Shown here: one piece after another, positions 12,865-13,598 of the stretch
Numbering within the stretch: position 1 is the first letter of the stretch
How the letters are laid out: each line of letters begins with the position of its first letter
Source: Acidobacteriota bacterium
GTDB taxonomy: Bacteria; Acidobacteriota; Terriglobia; Acidiferrales; UBA7541
Reading direction: 5' to 3'
Assembly (NCBI GenBank): GCA_003224195.1
Contig: QHYP01000214.1
Span: 1,404 to 15,001, forward strand
Length of the DNA: 13,598 nt
The notes under the pieces: generated by a model
Seen by the model: only the letters and a program-made list of their open reading frames with translations
Told to the model about the DNA's origin: nothing
Databases searched by the model: none
Position numbers and translations under genes: made by a program

Positions 12865-13598
12865 ATGCGCTCCCTGTTCGCACCCCTGCTCGAACGACTC
12901 AGCGAGCTTGGCCGCCGTGTCCGCATGCTGGTGCGCCGCGAGCGGTTCGACCGCGAGCTCGAAGATGAGATGCGACTGCACCGAGAGATGAAAGAGCGTG
13001 AGTTTGTGGAAGCAGGGGTTTCGCGGGAAGAAGCTCACTATGCGGCGCGCCGCCGATTCGGCAACGCCACTCTGCTGAAGGAATCCAGCCGCTCCGCCTG
13101 GGGCTGGACTTGGCTTGAAGATACTGTGCAGGACGTGCGATACGCTTTTCGTTCCCTCCGGAGGAATCCCGGCTTCGTTTCCGTAGTGGTTTTCTCCCTG
13201 GCTCTGGGCATCGGGGCAAACAGCACCATTTTCAGTGTTATGAACACGCTGCTTTATCGCCCGCTCCCTTATCACGGCGCAGACCGGCTGGCGGCTATCT
13301 GGGAAACGCCGCTCGGCCACGCCGACCAAAGGCAGGCTCCGCCCATCGCCGAGCTGCTGGATTGGCGGAAGCAGAACCACGTTTTTGAAGACATTGCCTT
13401 AACCAGCGGCACCGAATCCTCTATTCTCTCCGGGACCGACGGACCCGAACCCATTCGCATTCAGGATGTCACGCCAAATTTTTTCGATCTGCTCGGTATG
13501 AAGCCCATCCTGGGGCGGATCTTTACCGCCGACGAAATGCAGGAACTCACGCAGACGGTGATCCTTAGCGATTCTTTTTGGAAAAGGCATTTCAACGG
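12865..13598 (+). CDS. MacB/FtsX-like orphan ABC permease (ADOP type), 3' end cut off
   Basis: The frame is open from ATG 12865 to the right edge (244 complete codons). The first 100 residues are a cytoplasmic charged region with the hallmark of acidobacterial orphan permeases: RRERFDRELEDEMRLHREMK, then SREEAHYAARRRFGN and LEDTVQDVRYAFRSLRRNPGF. A first transmembrane helix follows at about 103-127 (FVSVVVFSLALGIGANSTIF), then VMNTLLYRPLPY and the start of the periplasmic MacB-type core domain (IWETPLGH ... LLDWRKQNHVFEDIA ... VTPNFFDLLGMKPILGR). Full-length members are about 800 residues with duplicated FtsX domains and no ATPase of their own; none is encoded nearby. Substrate and mechanism are unknown; macrolide or peptide efflux and mechanotransmission are possibilities by analogy with MacB. 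It is the second gene of the padR operon. Confidence 0.9.
   Translation, partial: MRSLFAPLLERLSELGRRVRMLVRRERFDRELEDEMRLHREMKEREFVEAGVSREEAHYAARRRFGNATLLKESSRSAWGWTWLEDTVQDVRYAFRSLRRNPGFVSVVVFSLALGIGANSTIFSVMNTLLYRPLPYHGADRLAAIWETPLGHADQRQAPPIAELLDWRKQNHVFEDIALTSGTESSILSGTDGPEPIRIQDVTPNFFDLLGMKPILGRIFTADEMQELTQTVILSDSFWKRHFN

Overview
This is a 13.6 kb stretch of GC-rich bacterial chromosome. The likely source is an Acidobacteriota or similar soil lineage. This is an inference from three things: a PadR regulator joined to an orphan MacB/FtsX-type permease at the right edge, paired secreted FecR/DUF6600-like proteins, and a stand-alone cofG in an F420 block instead of the actinobacterial fbiC fusion. 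No rRNA, tRNA, IS element or CRISPR array is visible.

Left part (1-3341): the 3' end of a SnoaL/DUF4440-like protein; an exported gamma-glutamyltransferase of the YwrD-like branch; a small secreted protein of unknown function that starts at a TTG with a good ribosome binding site; and, on the minus strand, a DoxX-family membrane protein. These genes do not form an obvious pathway.

Middle part (3342-9290): two paralogous large exported proteins lie in tandem. Each has a Sec signal peptide, a FecR-like domain, a Trp/Tyr/Gly-rich core (DUF6600-like), an Asn/Thr/Val stretch and a long low-complexity tail. The cores match closely, while the tails differ (Gly/Ser/Tyr-rich in the first; Pro/Gln/Asn then Lys/Glu/Gln-rich in the second). 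Each gene is followed by a strong intrinsic terminator, so each is probably its own transcription unit. The second copy is frameshifted: a 150-nt in-frame repeat in its tail has lost 37 nt in its first unit. The last roughly 225 codons therefore sit in another frame, and the current ORF ends on an accidental Arg/Thr-rich tail.

Right part (9368-12388): a compact cofE-cofG-cofD operon for coenzyme F420 biosynthesis, with 25 nt between cofE and cofG and an ATGA overlap between cofG and cofD. It covers one half of FO synthesis (CofG), the 2-phospholactyl-type transfer onto FO (CofD) and glutamylation (CofE). CofH and CofC are absent from the window and must be encoded elsewhere if the pathway works.

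Right edge (12389-13598): a PadR repressor gene with a clear sigma70-type promoter. A direct/inverted repeat between the -10 box and the ribosome binding site is the likely operator. A truncated ABC permease of the MacB/ADOP type follows 13 nt downstream.

The most notable observations are the F420 block outside the Actinobacteria, the paired FecR/DUF6600 proteins with interchangeable-looking tails, the repeat-associated frameshift, and the candidate PadR operator.
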